A stretch of DNA of 64,000 bases from Taenia hydatigena (taxonomy: Eukaryota > Platyhelminthes > Cestoda > Cyclophyllidea > Taeniidae). The position numbers and the translations under genes are program-made. Positions 61,201-64,000 of the stretch are shown in pieces. The stretch's first letter is position 1; every line of letters begins with the position of its first letter. Under the pieces are notes generated by a model that was given only the letters and a program-made list of their open reading frames with translations, ran no database searches and was not told the DNA's origin. The stretch spans positions 5,351,381-5,415,380 of the forward strand of contig JADWOT020000009.1 of assembly GCA_036345935.2 (NCBI GenBank), read 5' to 3'.

Positions 61201-63629
61201 TCTGATTTGACCTAATTGAACTCCACTTGAGTTTCCATTGAAGGTAAACACGTAAATGACAGTTGTTTGTGAATTTTTTTTATAGGCGTTAATGGAGTGT
61301 ATTTGTTGACACCATTCCTTCATACAGTTCTTCAAAAATAGTTTTTCTATTTATCTGAGTGTTTTAAACTGAGGCCTTCCAGTTAAATAAGCCTCCCCAA
61401 TTTATCACGTCTAACGTCCGATAGAATTGTCTCGCCATATTCGATTTTGAGCATGAGGAGTTGGCTCAAGTGAGCGCATGTTCCTCCTGTTCGTAGCTAA
61501 GTTCAATTGCTGATAAATTTCATTTGCAGTGGCGTCTTCATTGAGCTCTGCAGCCGCCTCCTCTCCGGAGGCCCATCGCGATGGGCTCCCTTACATCGGC
61601 TGCTGCTCGACCGCCTCACTGTTCACGCCAGTGAACACTCATATGCCTATCAGGAGACCTGCTTAGAAGTGATGGGTGGTATTGGGAGGCAGCTGGCCAA
61701 TGGCATTAAAAGTTTGGACCCTCTTACTACCAGTACGACCAATGAATGGGACAGTTCGTTTGACCGAATGGGCGGTACAAAGAGGCCGCGTAAAAGTTGC
61801 CGTGATTTTGATCCGTTCATATCACGAGTCTCTTGTGGCAACAATGAAAATAATCAGGAGTTTCTCTATTGCAATTTGTTGAAAGACACATTGGCAAGCA
61901 TTTGTCGCCTTGGCATTCCTAATTCCCATTCGCATAGTCTAATCGGGGAGGCAGCGGTCCAGGTAACTTTTGTCGTTGCTTTACCAAAACCAAGCAAAGC
62001 CTTAAAATTCTTAGTCTGTCATTCAAGTTAGCATGTAGTTTCCTAGCCCTATAATCAAAGCTCTTCTGTTTTTTGCGTTAAGAAGTTTGAAAGGATTCCT
62101 AATTTATTTTGACGTTTTATCCCTGTGACTCGTTTTACTTGTTTCCCTAGATTAATAGGCTGTCATCTAGTTTAGCCTCCACGAATTTATCTATTCTACG
62201 TGAAGCCAAACAACAAATAGCTCAAGTAAGTGAATTTTGTTTAACTTCAGTGTGAAATGGTTGAATTTACAAATGTTGTTATTTGACTGTCAGGTTCTCA
62301 TGGAAAATTTGGATCCTTCTGTTGGTCAGGCGTTTGAAACTCTTGCTCGGATTTTTCAATTGGAGAAGCTCACTGTAGTTCGGGTATACTTTTCTTCTGG
62401 TTATAAATTTCTGCTCTCATCAATGCTAAGCTTTTCATGGCCAGCTTTTTTTAATCAAAAGTTGATCGCATGCAGTTGTCGGTAGCGGTTAATGATCTTT
62501 TGCGGAAAATCAAATATTAGTTTAGCTATTAAGCCTACTCCCTTTTTTCCAAAATCTTGAATTAAAATTTCTTGCTCCTTATTTATACTTTAAATACTAC
62601 TTTTGACACACAATCTCTTATTCCCGATGCATAAACATTCTTCTCATTTTGTTATCCAAGCTGTTAACGCACTTATTTAAACTTTAGGAACTAACCTCGC
62701 CTCTGTTCATTCTTCTCGTCGTCAAAGGAACTAACGAAAGTCATCTGCGGATCAAGCAGTTGATTGAGCAGAGCCCAAGTCTAACCAGTACGGATAATTA
62801 CATCACAAAGATTGCACAACTCTGTATCTTGCCAGATGTAATCGTTCACTTATACACCAATCTTTCTGAGGCTCAACGGACAAAATCACTGAAATTTCTT
62901 GAGGTGAGATCTTTCTGTCTTAAAGTACAAGGAAATGAAGAGATTGATTAATTTATTTTGATTTTTAAGACTCATGCATTATCGTTAATAAGTAAATCAG
63001 GTGTATAAATGTTGTTCTAGTTCCCTTTTCTGTACATACTTGCATCCACCATTCTACGATTTGTTTTTACTTCCATATTCCATGCAAATATTAAAGGTAA
63101 TCAACATTATTCACTTGTACTTTACCATGTTTCAGTCACACCTCGATGTTCCGATTGAACAAGTGGCTCGGATGAATGACGTCTCGAGACTGCTGCATCA
63201 GTTTGTCCTTAACCTGTACCCGCATCGCACAGAGGCCCGCGCAGGTCTGTCCTGGCTTGTCAGTAAGGCGATGAATCCTCTGGCTAAACCTCTTCAAGGC
63301 CTTTTCTTGCAACAGCGCCATTCTGCCCACTTTCGCACCGAAGCTGCACTCCCAGACGTTTCATCTGAGAGTTTTGTGCGTCTGATTTCTGTTGTAGCGG
63401 TGAGAGAACCTTTGTAGGCTTATCTCGACATAGTGCTTCTGCTTTTGTAGGGTGAATATCTTCAGCAGCATTTATGTGGCATCTTGGCTTTCTTTGACAG
63501 TCGTCTACTGGATGACGAATGTCCCCTGGAGGATCGCAGGCGGTATTTATTAAGCTTAGCTATCTTCATGGACCTTGTCGGCAGTCAGCCTGTGTCGCGA
63601 ATGCGCGCCAAGTTCATCGCCACCCTCAA
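58288..63629 (+). CDS. ATR: checkpoint kinase ATR, N-terminal portion (continues past the right edge)
   Basis: PI3K-like kinase that senses replication stress and single-stranded DNA with ATRIP in the nucleus; only part of the N-terminal helical-repeat region is here. Exons: 58288-58508, 58635-58801, 58842-58951, about 59107-59220, 59290-59579, 59621-59854, 59890-60053, 60091-60310, 60344-60570, 60650-61021, 61530-61962, 62151-62225, 62294-62383, 62688-62903, 63136-63399, 63451-63629. Most junctions keep phase; 58951 to 59107 does not, so an exon there is probably missed. The 5' end is uncertain. The family call rests on the last exon, LQQHLCGILAFFDSRLL to SRMRAKFIATLK, which aligns with the UME domain of human ATR (LLGILAFFN to SSVRVKMMTTLR). 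The kinase domain lies outside the window, and positions 63999-64000 are AG, a likely acceptor for the next exon. Confidence 0.82.
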
Positions 63630-64000
63630 GTAGGTTTTCAGCACTTACTTACTCTAGGGTGATTGATTTTGTAATAAAATATTTGTCATCTTTATTTGCT
63701 GGACGTAAGTTTACCTAATCTCTAGTACTAGATTCAATGTCTCAGAGTTAAGGAGAGTTTAGCTTAATCTCCTTTTAGGGGATGCTTACATTTACCATCA
63801 TTTCACCGTAGCAGTTGATCTTCTATCCCACAATTTGAGTTCTTAGTCCCGACGTTCAAAACAGCGCTGTATTTGGTCCAAAATTTCTTACGATGGTGCT
63901 TGAAAACATTTCGGTTTCTGATTAATGCCCAAGTTTTCCCGCGTTTTAAGATTCCTCTTCAATTATCGTTTTGTTCTTTGCTCTTATTCTTTCTCCTTAG

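Noticed and set aside
1..64000. tRNA, rRNA, snRNA, spliced-leader RNA genes and CRISPR arrays
   Set aside because: None was recognised by eye. A tRNA or covariance-model scan was not possible, so short RNA genes could have been missed.

Overview
This is a protein-coding segment of a eukaryotic genome, almost certainly a parasitic flatworm and most likely a tapeworm. The clues are a nuclear receptor with two tandem DNA-binding domains (a receptor class best known from flatworms), spliced genes whose introns shrink to 33-41 nt in one locus, AT-rich non-coding DNA, and a family of miniature LTR retrotransposons of the type described from taeniid tapeworms. The species call is an inference. All exon models were made by eye from reading frame, protein-family similarity and splice sites. 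In every model except the two that run off the window, exon lengths and phases sum to an intact reading frame.

Layout. 1-7,015 (minus): 2DBD nuclear receptor, with DBD1, DBD2, a long hinge and the first ligand-binding-domain exon; the rest lies off the left edge. 7,369-12,000: a retroelement graveyard with two miniature LTR elements (TRIM-like), several broken LTRs and a decayed Ty3/gypsy pol on the minus strand. 13,223-16,392 (plus): ATG4 cysteine protease. 17,279-18,440 (minus): exosome subunit RRP41/EXOSC4, including a 22-nt microexon. 19,423-20,773 (plus): casein kinase 2 alpha, head-to-head with EXOSC4. 21,289-21,799: two unexplained exon-like blocks. 22,694-33,099: gene-poor DNA with three solo LTRs that each keep perfect 5-bp target-site duplications, plus degraded copies. 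34,397-43,908 (plus): long-chain acyl-CoA synthetase in 16 exons, one intron of GC-AG type. 47,954-55,435 (minus): DHHC palmitoyltransferase of the ZDHHC3/7 type. 58,288 to the right edge (plus): the N-terminal part of the checkpoint kinase ATR, ending in the UME domain; the last two bases of the window are a splice acceptor.

The host genes are housekeeping or signalling genes (autophagy, RNA decay, kinase signalling, lipid activation, protein palmitoylation, DNA-damage checkpoint) and do not form an operon or pathway cluster. The most unusual content is the TRIM-like family with its solo LTRs, one of which sits upstream of the acyl-CoA synthetase in the same orientation, and the 2DBD receptor.
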